The notes: a model not told the origin generated them from the sequence alone. A stretch of DNA of 24,796 nt from JBECKR01 sp040235415 (GCA_040235415.1 JBECKR010000088.1:1-24796); one strand, 5' to 3'. Numbered from the stretch's first letter, positions 7,051 to 15,188 are shown. Numbers and translations: made by a program.

Positions 7051-7815
7051 ATGGGGCATGCTCGGGCCATGTCCACCGAACGAACCGAGCCGGGACCAGG
7101 TGCCACGGGGACGGAGTTTCGTCACCCTTACGAGCCGCCTCGCATCGTGGCGACTCGGAAGCTGACCGACGCACACGTCGAAGCGCTCGCGAGGAGTCGT
7201 ATCGACGTTCGCACCGCAGGTCTTGGGGGCGTCGAGTCCGCCGACCACTTCACGGCTTACGACTTCGGCGTTCGCGCGCAGGGTGGCCTTAGTGGGCTCC
7301 TCTTCCGCTACTGGGACCCGATCCAACAGCGTTTCAGCAAGCGGTTCGTGCGGGTCAAGCCCGACGCGCCTTCGCCGGCGGCGAAGTACCTCCAGCCGGT
7401 CGGTGAGCGACCCCGTCTCTACTTCGTGGCCGGAACGACCGCCTCGGAGCTAGGCGCCGACACGGTCCCGGTCTTCATCACAGAAGGCGAGAAGAAGGCC
7501 CTCGCGCTGGATCGGGCACGGCTCGAACTCGGCATGGACGCGCTCGTGGTGGGAGTTGGCGGAGTCTGGAGTTGGAGATCATCTCCCAAAGAACTTCAGC
7601 CGGACGGACGTCTTGGCAAGGGCAAGAGCCAACCCATCGAGGACCTCGACTGGATCCGTTGGCCCGCTCGCGACGTGTTCTTGATCTTCGACTCGGACGT
7701 CTCGACCAACTGGAAGGTCCAAGCCGCAGAGACCGCCCTAGCGTCCGAGCTGCACCGACGTGGGGCTCGGGTCCGAATCTCACGAATACCCGGAGGCGCA
7801 TCGTGGCGAAAGTAG
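7051..7815 (+). CDS. DUF3854/Toprim-like primase-associated protein
   Basis: The 254-aa protein has a Toprim-type core: VFITEGEKKAL (about residues 141-151) supplies the catalytic Glu, and VFLIFDSDVSTNWKV (about 209-223) supplies the DxD. Upstream, GLLFRYWDPIQQRFSKRFVRVKP is typical of the DUF3854 domain, usually found in mobile-element replication proteins fused or adjacent to helicases. The reading frame stops (TAG 7813-7815) just where the family normally continues with a KxGxDD motif. That motif (AKVGIDDLLVARG) is encoded in the overlapping frame as the start of the next protein. An alternative start is ATG 7069; neither start has a strong ribosome-binding site. It probably primes or regulates replication of this element together with the MCM-like helicase. 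Confidence 0.78.
   Translation: MGHARAMSTERTEPGPGATGTEFRHPYEPPRIVATRKLTDAHVEALARSRIDVRTAGLGGVESADHFTAYDFGVRAQGGLSGLLFRYWDPIQQRFSKRFVRVKPDAPSPAAKYLQPVGERPRLYFVAGTTASELGADTVPVFITEGEKKALALDRARLELGMDALVVGVGGVWSWRSSPKELQPDGRLGKGKSQPIEDLDWIRWPARDVFLIFDSDVSTNWKVQAAETALASELHRRGARVRISRIPGGASWRK
7792..7815 (+). promoter_or_regulatory. internal Shine-Dalgarno/overlap signal joining Toprim and helicase frames
   Basis: GGAGG at 7792-7796 lies 6 nt before GTG 7803, the apparent helicase start, and about 10 nt before the in-frame pair CGA-AAG that immediately precedes the TAG stop (7813-7815). The same signal could serve internal initiation or stimulate a -1 ribosomal shift, as an upstream Shine-Dalgarno does in dnaX. 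A -1 slip here would produce one continuous Toprim-helicase polypeptide. Confidence 0.5.
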
Positions 7816-9929
7816 GAATCGACGACCTTCTGGTTGCGCGTGGCTCCGAAGTCCTGCGGGTCGTTCTGAGCGACGCATACCCGTATGACGGTTACCCGTG
7901 TCCCGAACCGGTACACCTCAGCGACATCGAGAACGCCTCATTGGGGGATCGGCGCATCGCGCTCGACATCATGGTCAGTGCGATTGGGGAGAGCTACCTC
8001 GTACCGAAAACGATCGAGTTGCGCTGCGCTCCGGTCGTCCCTAGCCGGCGAAAACGAGGTCTGCGACTCGTTCAACCGGGTGGCGAGGATTCGGGCGACG
8101 ACATCGAGGAGAACGTGCAGCGGTGCGTCCACTGCTCAAAGGACGGCGGACAATGGACCATGGAGGTCGAACGCCCCGGGGTGTTGATCGACCTCACCCG
8201 TTCCCCGTCGAGGCAGGTACGGAAGCGGCTTCAAGAGCTCGCCAGTGCACGGTGCCCCAACGCACAGTTCATCCGCGAGCGGGACCACCAGACGGTCACC
8301 GCCTTTCTCGCCACACCGAAGGCCCGGCGCTGGCGCACGATCACGAGCGGCGGCACCGTGGAGATCCAAGACGAGGCTGGACGGCCGTTCCGCGAGAAGG
8401 TGCTCTATTACCTCGGAAATCTCGATGCGGTCTCGCGTACCTACCGGGCGATCGGACGAGCGTTACCGAATCCGAAGACTCAGGAAGCAACCGCCTTTCT
8501 TTGGAAGCTCCAGCAGCTCGAGGAAGACCACGAGTCGTTCCAGGCCACACCCGAGGCGATTCGCCGGTTGGAGGCGATGCAGGTTCCGGACGACGTGGGG
8601 CTCGACTCTTGGCTCAAGACGCTGACCCGCGACGTCACGGACCACATCACCAACATCTACGGCGAGCATCGAGAGCGGTCGCTGCTCGGCAAACTCCTCG
8701 TGCTCCACTCGATTCGGCAATTCCGTTTCGACGGCGAGCTACTCAAACGCGGCTGGCTCGAGATGTTGGAGGTCGGCGACACCGGTCAGGGCAAGACCCA
8801 GCAAGTCGATCGACTCATGCTCGCGACGGGGATGGGGGAAGGTGTCGACGGCGTGTCTACGAGCCGGACCGGATTGGCGTACTCGTTCCAGAAGCTGAAC
8901 GATACGTGGTTCCTAGTGTGGGGGAAGTATCCGCTCAACGACGGCAAGCTTCTCTTCATCGACGAGGCCCAGAACCTCCGACCTGATGACATCGACAAGA
9001 TCCGCAAGGGTCGAAGCGACGGGGTGGTCTCGGCGGACGGTGTCCGCGCTGGTGAGCATCCGAGTCGAACTCGGCTAATCGCGTGCTGCAACCCACGGTA
9101 CCAAGGCGTGGTCGACGACGAGATGTTCGGCATCGAGCTCGTCAAGCAGACGTTCAAGGACGAGGACATTCGCCGATTCGACTTCGCGATCATCTCGTCG
9201 TCCTCCGACAACCAAGCGGACATCAACGCCGGCAGGCCTGCGCCCCACAGCAGCGAGCAGCGTTTCTCGGCCCAGTCCCTCGCATCGTCGATCCAATGGG
9301 CGTGGTCCCGCCGAGCGGACCAGGTGAGATTCACAGACGCGGGGATCGAAGCCGTCTACCGCACCGCGCAAACGTTAGTTCGCCTATATGGTCACGCGAG
9401 AGACATTCCTCTCGTGCTGGAGTCAGACGCGCGCCACAAGGTCGCACGGATGGCGGTCGCTCTCGCGGCGCTGGTTCACTCGACGGATCCTTCGCACTCC
9501 ACGGTCATCGTCGGCGTCGAGCACGTCGATGCCGTTGGGGACTACCTCGTCTCGCTCTACGACCAACCGAACTGCTCGTTCAACCTCTACGCGCGAATCC
9601 GGAGGGAGCAGTCCAGCCTGTCCGAAGACGAGTACGAGGAGATCTGGGAGGCGCTCCGCGCGACGCCCATGGAGCAGGGTGCGCCGATCTCTGAGGAGCT
9701 GCTCGCGAGCCTGCTACGCGCCTTCATCTTCCACGGCGGTCGAATCTCGCGCCAGGACCTATCAGGCGAACTCGGGCGGACCCCGGAGTGGACGTCCAAG
9801 ATCGTGAAAGTGCTCAAGAAGCTGAAACTCATCCGGGCGAGCCGTGGTCGGGCCGGTGGGTACCAGGCCACCCCGCGGTTTAACAAGTTCTTGAAGATCG
9901 GGGTCGAGCGCAGGGAGGTGGAGACATGA
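7803..9929 (+). CDS. MCM-like AAA+ replicative helicase
   Basis: The 708-aa protein from GTG 7803 contains a Walker A (VGDTGQGKTQQ, about residues 323-333) and a Walker B (KLLFIDEAQN, about 382-391). An MCM-type sensor segment follows: LIACCNPRYQG, then DEDIRRFDFAII (about 454-465). An N-terminal CVHC pair suggests a small zinc site. The C-terminus has a winged-helix (about residues 635-700, ISRQDLSGELGRTPEWTSKIVKVLKKLKLI). MCM-like helicases occur in phages and integrated elements as replicative helicases. The first residues complete a Toprim-domain signature begun in the previous frame, so the two genes look like one split or frameshifted fusion. An open frame extends upstream to 7572, but that part overlaps the Toprim domain and looks non-coding. 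Confidence 0.82.
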   Translation: MAKVGIDDLLVARGSEVLRVVLSDAYPYDGYPCPEPVHLSDIENASLGDRRIALDIMVSAIGESYLVPKTIELRCAPVVPSRRKRGLRLVQPGGEDSGDDIEENVQRCVHCSKDGGQWTMEVERPGVLIDLTRSPSRQVRKRLQELASARCPNAQFIRERDHQTVTAFLATPKARRWRTITSGGTVEIQDEAGRPFREKVLYYLGNLDAVSRTYRAIGRALPNPKTQEATAFLWKLQQLEEDHESFQATPEAIRRLEAMQVPDDVGLDSWLKTLTRDVTDHITNIYGEHRERSLLGKLLVLHSIRQFRFDGELLKRGWLEMLEVGDTGQGKTQQVDRLMLATGMGEGVDGVSTSRTGLAYSFQKLNDTWFLVWGKYPLNDGKLLFIDEAQNLRPDDIDKIRKGRSDGVVSADGVRAGEHPSRTRLIACCNPRYQGVVDDEMFGIELVKQTFKDEDIRRFDFAIISSSSDNQADINAGRPAPHSSEQRFSAQSLASSIQWAWSRRADQVRFTDAGIEAVYRTAQTLVRLYGHARDIPLVLESDARHKVARMAVALAALVHSTDPSHSTVIVGVEHVDAVGDYLVSLYDQPNCSFNLYARIRREQSSLSEDEYEEIWEALRATPMEQGAPISEELLASLLRAFIFHGGRISRQDLSGELGRTPEWTSKIVKVLKKLKLIRASRGRAGGYQATPRFNKFLKIGVERREVET

Positions 9930-9941
9930 TCTGCGGCCGGT

Positions 9942-10076
9942 CACTTCACCCACTTCACCCAGTACACCATGAATCGTCCCGCAGGAATTTCTTAGTACTG
10001 AACCAGACGAGGACCGGAAACGGAAAAAAGTCGGTGGTGTCCCGGAAAGGTGAATTGAGTGAACTCAGTGAAGTGG
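9942..10076. repeat. 9-bp iteron-like repeats after the helicase gene
   Basis: Two tandem CACTTCACC units stand at 9942-9950 and 9951-9959. About 90 bp later come three tandem units in the opposite orientation, GTGAATTGA, GTGAACTCA and GTGAAGTGG (10050-10076). The common core is GTGAA every 9 bp. Placement just beyond the replication genes, in a non-coding gap, suits a replication origin or an operator array. The spacing and cores are directly visible; the function is inferred. Confidence 0.55.
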
Positions 10077-10113
10077 CGAGCACCGGTGGGCCAAAAAGCG
10101 ATGGCGAGCGCAA

Positions 10114-10151
10114 CAAAAGGAACGCCCCAGACCGACAGGGAGCCCGGGGCG
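10114..10151 (-). terminator. intrinsic terminator of the ribbon-helix-helix operon
   Basis: On the minus strand, downstream of the stop at 10169, CGCCCC (10151-10146) pairs with GGGGCG (10128-10123) and is followed by TTCCTTTTG. GGGAGC and CCGAC arms nearby could lengthen the structure. It matches a GC stem plus U-rich tail and would end the leftward transcript before the helicase 3' region. Confidence 0.5.
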
Positions 10152-10168
10152 CTTGGTGGCGGTCGGTA

Positions 10169-10426
10169 CTAGGAACGGCCCTCTCGGGCCTCCGTCAGCA
10201 CCTCGCGGAACGCGCCCTCGTCCTCGTGAGCGAAGGCGGTGGCGACCCGGCGAATGAACTGCGTTGCGTTCCTGGGACCGGCCGTCTTGTGGATCTGGTC
10301 GCGCTCGACCTGCGTGAGTCGGAAGGCGAACACGACGAGCGCCTCCTTCTCGGTCGTCGGCGTCTCGGCCTTGGCCTTCTTGGGAGACGCCTTCTTCGAC
10401 GTCGGGGACTTCTTCTTCGTGGCCAT
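10169..10426 (-). CDS. ribbon-helix-helix-like protein with Lys/Ala/Pro tail
   Basis: The 85-aa product has a histone-H1-like basic N-terminal tail (Lys, Ser, Ala, Pro; residues 1-27). A segment then fits a ribbon-helix-helix fold: VVFAFRLTQVERDQI, HKTAG, then NATQFIRRVATAFA. Such proteins are small dimeric repressors, relaxosome or plasmid-partition regulators. ATG 10426 has AAGGAGG 6 nt upstream. It follows the 78-aa gene by 18 bp and is probably co-transcribed with it. It may control the nearby replication or methyltransferase genes (inference). Confidence 0.7.
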   Translation of the reverse strand: MATKKKSPTSKKASPKKAKAETPTTEKEALVVFAFRLTQVERDQIHKTAGPRNATQFIRRVATAFAHEDEGAFREVLTEAREGRS

Positions 10427-10444
10427 GGAAACCTCCTTCGCGGG

Positions 10445-10681
10445 TCAGGCCCGCTCGATGATGTCGGCCTCGACCGCCTGCTCGAGGGTCAAGACCAACG
10501 TGTAGGCGCTGTCGATCAGCCCGAGCTTGACGAGCGCCTCGACGCACGTGCCGAGGTGCGTGTACTCGGTGAAGTCCGCCTCGACGCAGACACCGCCGAG
10601 GCAAGCGAGCCCGATCGGGAGTCGGGGCTGGACGCGGTAGCCCGGGATCTCTTTCGTCCGCGGGCGTCGGATGGTGGCCAT
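10445..10681 (-). CDS. hypothetical 78-aa protein
   Basis: The start is ATG 10681, preceded by GGAGG at 8 nt. The frame extends 11 codons further upstream, but that part has no ribosome-binding site. The product has a basic N-terminus (MATIRRPRTKEIPGYRVQPR) and an alpha-helical C-terminal half. No family is recognised. It is the first gene of a two-gene minus-strand unit with the ribbon-helix-helix protein and is divergent from the methyltransferase, so the 94-bp gap between them likely holds both promoters. Confidence 0.6.
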   Translation of the reverse strand: MATIRRPRTKEIPGYRVQPRLPIGLACLGGVCVEADFTEYTHLGTCVEALVKLGLIDSAYTLVLTLEQAVEADIIERA

Positions 10682-10775
10682 GCTTCGGTCCTCCATATCA
10701 ATGCAACACAACAAGGGCGTCGGTTCGCGAGCAAGTCAAGTCGGATTCTCATGATTGCGAAGCGAGGGTGAGGCG

Positions 10776-11855
10776 ATGACGAAACGCGCGAGGTCCCGCA
10801 AGCGATTGTCGTTATTCCGGGCGCTGCCGCCCTATCTCGGCGGCAAGCGAAAATTGTGCCCGGTGATCTTCAGGGAGATCGACCGGCTGCTGCCGCGCCG
10901 ACACTGGCAGGGGCGGACGTTTTACGACGCGTTCCTGGGTGGCGGGTCGGTGTCTCTCTACGCCAAGGCGCAAGGCTTCCGCGTGATCGCGACAGACATC
11001 GCGGCGAGGGCGATCACGGTGGGTCGAGCCCTGATCGAGAACTCCCGTGACCGGCTCACGCGGGAGGACGTGCTGCGCCTGCTCGAGCCGCACGATGGCG
11101 AGCCCGGTCCGGTCGAGCGCGAGATGGTACCGTCGGTGTTTACCCAGAATATGGGCCGGTTCCTCGACCGTGCGCTCGCGATCGCCGACGACACCGCCGA
11201 TCCCGCAAAGGCCGCTCTATTCCGCATGCTCGCGATCCGCCTCGCGATGCTGGAGCATCCGATGAGCCAAGTCAGGAGCGGCACGGTCCACCGCGTATCG
11301 AGTGGCGACTTCGAAGCGATCACACCCAGCTGCGTTCATCACTACGTCGAAGGTCTTCGGCTCACACGGTTCGACCGCGTGTGGAGGCTGGCGCGGGAGA
11401 TCAACGGCGGCGTCATGGTGGGCCAGGGCAAGGTCTATCAGCAGTCGGTGTTCGACGTGCTGTGCCGGATTCGAGCCGACGTCGCCTACTTCGATCCGCC
11501 GTACCCTGGAGTCATGTCTTACGAAAAGGAATACAAGATCATCGATCGACTACTCGAAGGACTCGAGCGCCCGACGAGTCCGTTCACGGCCCGCAACGGC
11601 GCCGCGATGATCGATGATCTCTTCGGCGAAGCAGAGCACATTCCGATCTGGGTATTGTCCCTCGGCAACGCCGTCGTCACGCTCGACGAGCTCGAGGAAA
11701 AGATGCGACGGCTGGGCCGCAACACGCAAGCGATCGAGATCGTTTACCAGCACTTGCCGTCGATCGCGACCGACGAGAAGAAGGCGGCGAACCGCGAGTA
11801 CCTCGTCCTCGGGTGGGACCCCGCCGAGGTGAGGTCCATGAGGAAGTCCGCGTGA
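10776..11855 (+). CDS. D12-class N6-adenine DNA methyltransferase
   Basis: The 359-aa protein shows the Dam-type (alpha-class) order. PPYLGGKRKL lies near residues 18-27, and motif I is FYDAFLGGGSVS with the SAM-binding glycines at about 49-60. The catalytic motif is FDPPYPGVMSYEKEY with DPPY at 240-243. These enzymes transfer a methyl group from SAM to adenine N6 in a short DNA site. No restriction endonuclease lies beside it, so it is probably an orphan phage-type methylase that protects the element or marks its DNA. The start ATG 10776 is chosen for the GAGGGTGAGG upstream and because PPYLGGKRKL then sits close to the N-terminus as usual. Confidence 0.88.
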   Translation: MTKRARSRKRLSLFRALPPYLGGKRKLCPVIFREIDRLLPRRHWQGRTFYDAFLGGGSVSLYAKAQGFRVIATDIAARAITVGRALIENSRDRLTREDVLRLLEPHDGEPGPVEREMVPSVFTQNMGRFLDRALAIADDTADPAKAALFRMLAIRLAMLEHPMSQVRSGTVHRVSSGDFEAITPSCVHHYVEGLRLTRFDRVWRLAREINGGVMVGQGKVYQQSVFDVLCRIRADVAYFDPPYPGVMSYEKEYKIIDRLLEGLERPTSPFTARNGAAMIDDLFGEAEHIPIWVLSLGNAVVTLDELEEKMRRLGRNTQAIEIVYQHLPSIATDEKKAANREYLVLGWDPAEVRSMRKSA

Positions 11856-12334
11856 GTCGATCCGCCGAGTACTGCCGCGTGCTGGTTCGGGACGTGCCTC
11901 GGTTCGAGGCCGAGGGATGGCGTCGGGCGAACGCGTTCGTTCACCTCGAAGCTCCGGATCGTGCCTGGGTCTGGATGACTCGGAACGTGGTGGACCGGTC
12001 AGTGCTCGAGGTCCGCGGCGACGTCTCCGATCTCGAACTCCCGGACGACGTCCTCATAGCTCATGCGGACGAGCACGCTCGTCGCCCCGTTCTCCCGTCC
12101 CCGGACCGCCTCCTTCATGATCGCGCGGAAGAGCGCGAGCCGCCCCGACTCCCGCAGTGCGCGGCGATCCTCGGGCAACACTCTGGGCTCGAACGCGAGC
12201 CTCGCGTCGACCTGCCACACCCGGTTCCGAATCCGTCGACCCTCGACGACGACCCGGAAGGGCATCATCGCCATTCCCCGACCCATGCCTTTTACGGTAC
12301 GCACGCCTCGATCGGCCACAAGGAGAAATCCTGA
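11852..12334 (+). CDS. doubtful ORF coupled to the methyltransferase
   Basis: GTG 11852 overlaps the methyltransferase TGA, and the frame stays open to a TGA that overlaps the ATG of the ParB-like gene (TGATG). The first roughly 48 residues (SAEYCRVLVRDVPRFEAEGWRR...) look like real protein. The rest is His/Pro/Asp-rich and runs antisense to a better-looking minus-strand gene. Either a short gene was fused to non-coding sequence by a rearrangement, or one of the two strands is not coding. The 160-aa length is therefore uncertain. Confidence 0.33.
   Translation: MSRSAEYCRVLVRDVPRFEAEGWRRANAFVHLEAPDRAWVWMTRNVVDRSVLEVRGDVSDLELPDDVLIAHADEHARRPVLPSPDRLLHDRAEEREPPRLPQCAAILGQHSGLEREPRVDLPHPVPNPSTLDDDPEGHHRHSPTHAFYGTHASIGHKEKS
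11999..12286 (-). CDS. hypothetical protein antisense to the preceding ORF
   Basis: The 95-aa product is balanced in composition with a plausible alpha/beta pattern (FRVVVEGRRIRNRVWQVDA, then RRALRESGRLALFRAIMKEA). That makes it more credible than the overlapping plus-strand tail. Starts at ATG 12286 or 12274 are possible; the ribosome-binding sites are weak. It would be the only minus-strand gene between the plus-strand methyltransferase and packaging genes, which lowers confidence. No family is recognised. Confidence 0.45.
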   Translation of the reverse strand: MGRGMAMMPFRVVVEGRRIRNRVWQVDARLAFEPRVLPEDRRALRESGRLALFRAIMKEAVRGRENGATSVLVRMSYEDVVREFEIGDVAADLEH

Positions 12335-13023
12335 TGCCGGAGAAGTCTTCGAAGCACCTCGGCGCCCGCATGGTCCCGCTCGACCTACTGTCACCGCATC
12401 CGCTGAACGCGAACGTGATGCCCGAGGAGCTGCGAGCGAAGCTCCTGGCCCACATCCGCCGGACGGGCCGCTACCCGTTCGTCGTCGTGCGGCCCCACCC
12501 CGAGGAGCCCGAGCGGTTCGAGATCCTGGACGGCCACCACCGGATCGAGATCCTCCGTGAGCTCGGCCACGACGAGGCGCGGTGCGACGTCTGGCAGGTC
12601 GACGACCGGGAGGCAAAGCTCCTGCTCGGGACCCTGAACCGTCTCGAAGGCCAGGACGTCCCGGTTCGGCGGGCGCAGCTGATCCACGAGCTGCTCGCGG
12701 AGCTGTCCCCGGGGGATCTCGCGGGGCTCCTGCCCGAGACCGACAAACAAATCGAGGAGCTGGAGGCGCTGCTCCAGTTTCCCGCCGACGAGATCGCGGA
12801 GCTCCTCGCCGCCGAAGCGGAGAGGTCGGAGCGCGTCCTGCCCCGGGTTCTGACCTTCGTCGTCTCGGCCGAGCAAGAGGAGCTGATCGAGCGCGCGGTC
12901 GAAGCGGCGTCCGACGGTACCGTGGGTCGCGACCGCAAGGCCCGCGGCCTCACGAACCTCGCCACGCACTTCCTCGACGGCAAGGAGAACGACGATGCCC
13001 CGGCACTCGACGAAGCTTCGTGA
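12334..13023 (+). CDS. ParB/sulfiredoxin-fold nuclease-like protein
   Basis: The 229-aa product has an N-terminal ParB-like fold: VPLDLLSPHPLNANVM, then PFVVVRPHPEEPERFEILDGHHRIEILRELGH, where DGHHR replaces the GERR motif of ParB CTPases. A helical, acidic C-terminus follows. Many prophages carry such a protein just upstream of the terminase genes, and its role there may be DNA binding or nicking (family knowledge; not shown here). ATG 12334 has AAGGAG 8 nt upstream. The 3' end overlaps the small terminase gene by 29 bp, consistent with one operon. Confidence 0.8.
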   Translation: MPEKSSKHLGARMVPLDLLSPHPLNANVMPEELRAKLLAHIRRTGRYPFVVVRPHPEEPERFEILDGHHRIEILRELGHDEARCDVWQVDDREAKLLLGTLNRLEGQDVPVRRAQLIHELLAELSPGDLAGLLPETDKQIEELEALLQFPADEIAELLAAEAERSERVLPRVLTFVVSAEQEELIERAVEAASDGTVGRDRKARGLTNLATHFLDGKENDDAPALDEAS

Positions 13024-13549
13024 GGAGGCCCGCCAACTCTACCTCACGGGCGAGATCACATCCGTCGCCGAGATCGCTCGCCGGCTCAAGGTGAAGTCCC
13101 ACACCGTCGGACGCTGGAAGCGCGACGAGGACTGGGACGGGCTGCGCCTGAAGATCGACAAGCGTGCCGCCGAGCAGCTCGTCGAGAAGCTGGCGTCCGA
13201 GCGCGTGACCCTCAACGTCCAGCACTTCAAGTTCTGGGGTGTGGTCGTCGGGCGGCTGTTCGAGTCGATGAAGGGCGCGGCGCTCCCGATCGACGAGGTC
13301 CGCACCCTCGACAAGGTCGCGGGGATCCTGGAGCGAGCCCAGAAGGGCCAGCGCCTGGCCCGTGGGATGTCGCTCGACGGGCAGACCGAAGAGCAGATCC
13401 GTGCCGAGGCCGAGGCCGAGATGCGGGGCCTGGTCGACGTCTTCATCGACGTCATCAAGGACGAGATCGAAGACGAGGAGACCCGGGACCGGATCGCCCG
13501 CGCCATCTTCGAGCGCGTCCCGAGCGGGCTCGAGGAGGAGGCCAGCTAA
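12995..13549 (+). CDS. phage terminase small subunit (HTH)
   Basis: The 184-aa protein begins with an HTH that suits packaging-site recognition (LREEARQLYLTGEITSVAEIARRLKVKSHTVGRWKRDEDW, about residues 4-43). A long helical oligomerisation part and an acidic C-terminus (EIEDEETRDRI) follow. Small terminase subunits bind the phage pac/cos site and recruit the large subunit. The start ATG 12995 has AAGGAG 8 nt upstream. It lies 1 bp before the large subunit, a standard phage order. Confidence 0.82.
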   Translation: MPRHSTKLREEARQLYLTGEITSVAEIARRLKVKSHTVGRWKRDEDWDGLRLKIDKRAAEQLVEKLASERVTLNVQHFKFWGVVVGRLFESMKGAALPIDEVRTLDKVAGILERAQKGQRLARGMSLDGQTEEQIRAEAEAEMRGLVDVFIDVIKDEIEDEETRDRIARAIFERVPSGLEEEAS

Positions 13550-13550
13550 C

Positions 13551-15188
13551 GTGGCCGGCCGTGCCCGACTCGGATACCTCAGGAGCCGCGCCAACGAGCT
13601 GGCCCGGCCCGAGACCCGCGCCGTCGCGGAGCCGCTCGGCGTGTGGGCCGGCCGCCGCGTCCGGCTCGAGGGGAGGCCGTTCTCGTTCGCGGGCCACGAG
13701 TACCTTCGGGCCATCTACGACGACACGGCGCAACACGTCGTACTCTCGAAGGCGGCACAGATCGGCGGGACGACCTGGGCGCTCCTCCGGAGCATCCACG
13801 CCTGCGCCATGGGTCTCAACGTCGGCTACTACTTCCCGACCCGGACCGACGTCATCGAGTTCTCGAAGTCGAGGGTCGGCCCCCTGATCCTGGAGAACCC
13901 GTTCCTCAAGAAGCTCGTGCGGGACACGGACACCGCAGGCCTGAAGCGCATCGGCGACGCGCACCTCTACCTCCGCGGCATGAAGTCCCCGGTCGGCATG
14001 AAGTCGATCCCCGTCGACATGCTGGTGTTCGATGAGCTCGACGAAGCTCCGCCCGAATCGAAAACCCTCGCAAGAGAGCGCCTCGGGCACTCCGACTACA
14101 AACGAATCCTGGAGCTCTCGAACCCGTCGCTCCCGGATTACGGGATCGACGAGGTCTACCAGCGGTCCGACCAACGGCACTGGACCGTGAAGTGCCCGGG
14201 CTGCGGCGCCTGGACCGCGCTCGACAAAGCCTTCCCGGCGAAGCTCGGCCAGGACGTCTCCGTGATTCTCCCTCGCCGACACGGCCAGGGGCACTTCCGC
14301 GCCTGCCCCGAGTGCGAGGCCGAGCTCGACATGGCCGAAGGGGAGTGGGTGCCCGACTTCCCCGGCAAGCCGATCCACGGGTACCGGATCTCGCAGCTGT
14401 TTTCGCCCAAGATCGACCCGGGCGAGATCCTCGAGGAGTACCGCCTCACCCGGTTCCCCGACCGCTTCTACAACCTGAAGATCGGCATTCCGTGGGCCGA
14501 CCTCGAGCGGCGGCTCGACGCGGCCTCCGTGCTGGCGCTCTGTGGCGACCGGGTGCTCCTCAACAAGCCCGACACGCGGCCGGGGTGCGTCTGGCACGCT
14601 CTGGGCGTCGACACGGGCCGCGCCCTCCACGCCGTCGTCGTGCGGGCGGGGATCGACCCCGATCGACCGGTCGACCTGATCCACCTCGCGGTCTGCCGAG
14701 AGTTCGCCGAGCTGGACGATCTCATGGAGCGGTTCTCGATCGACTGTTGCGTCATCGACGGGCTCCCCGAGACGCACCCGACGCGGGAGTTCGCCCGGAG
14801 GTACCCGGGCCGGGTCGCGATGTGCTTCTTCAACGAGAACCAGCGCGGGGCACCCCGGTTCGACTGGGACGACAACCACGTCGTCGTGAATCGGACGGAG
14901 TTCCTGGACGCCTCCCGGGCCGCCGTTCGCGAGAAGCGCCTCAGCCTCCCCAGGCGCGTCCCGATCGTCGAGGAGTTCGCGCAGCACATGACTTGCGACG
15001 CCAAGGTGCTCGACGAGGACCCCGAGACCGGGATCAAGAAGTTCCGGTACATCCGAACCGGCCCGAACCACTTCTCGATGGCGTTCAGCTACGCGCTGCT
15101 GGCCGCGACGTCGAACACGCAATGGCGGGCCGCGAAGTCCTACTACGACTGGGTCCGGCGGACCCCGGGTGCCCCGTTCATCTGCTGA
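13551..15188 (+). CDS. phage terminase large subunit (GpA-like)
   Basis: The 545-aa protein has a GpA-type ATPase with the degenerate Walker A SKAAQIGGTT (residues 66-75) and Walker B VFDELDE (D161, E162). A four-cysteine zinc site (CPGC at 215-218 and CPEC at 252-255) follows. The C-terminal RNase-H-like nuclease has acidic residues in LGVDTGR (D354) and VIDGLPET. The large subunit pumps DNA into procapsids and cuts it. GTG 13551 follows the small-subunit TAA directly, with a GAGGAGGAGG tract at the correct distance; the frame open upstream of it is a shadow of that gene. Unusually, no portal, protease or capsid gene follows within the window. Confidence 0.92.
   Translation: MAGRARLGYLRSRANELARPETRAVAEPLGVWAGRRVRLEGRPFSFAGHEYLRAIYDDTAQHVVLSKAAQIGGTTWALLRSIHACAMGLNVGYYFPTRTDVIEFSKSRVGPLILENPFLKKLVRDTDTAGLKRIGDAHLYLRGMKSPVGMKSIPVDMLVFDELDEAPPESKTLARERLGHSDYKRILELSNPSLPDYGIDEVYQRSDQRHWTVKCPGCGAWTALDKAFPAKLGQDVSVILPRRHGQGHFRACPECEAELDMAEGEWVPDFPGKPIHGYRISQLFSPKIDPGEILEEYRLTRFPDRFYNLKIGIPWADLERRLDAASVLALCGDRVLLNKPDTRPGCVWHALGVDTGRALHAVVVRAGIDPDRPVDLIHLAVCREFAELDDLMERFSIDCCVIDGLPETHPTREFARRYPGRVAMCFFNENQRGAPRFDWDDNHVVVNRTEFLDASRAAVREKRLSLPRRVPIVEEFAQHMTCDAKVLDEDPETGIKKFRYIRTGPNHFSMAFSYALLAATSNTQWRAAKSYYDWVRRTPGAPFIC

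Noticed and set aside
9926..10771. 281-aa plus-strand ORF after the helicase
   Set aside because: It runs through the repeat array and antisense to two small genes with good ribosome-binding sites, and it has no protein-like features.
13455..15122. 555-aa minus-strand ORF opposite the large terminase
   Set aside because: It is a high-GC shadow frame; the terminase on the plus strand has clear motifs and the minus frame has none.
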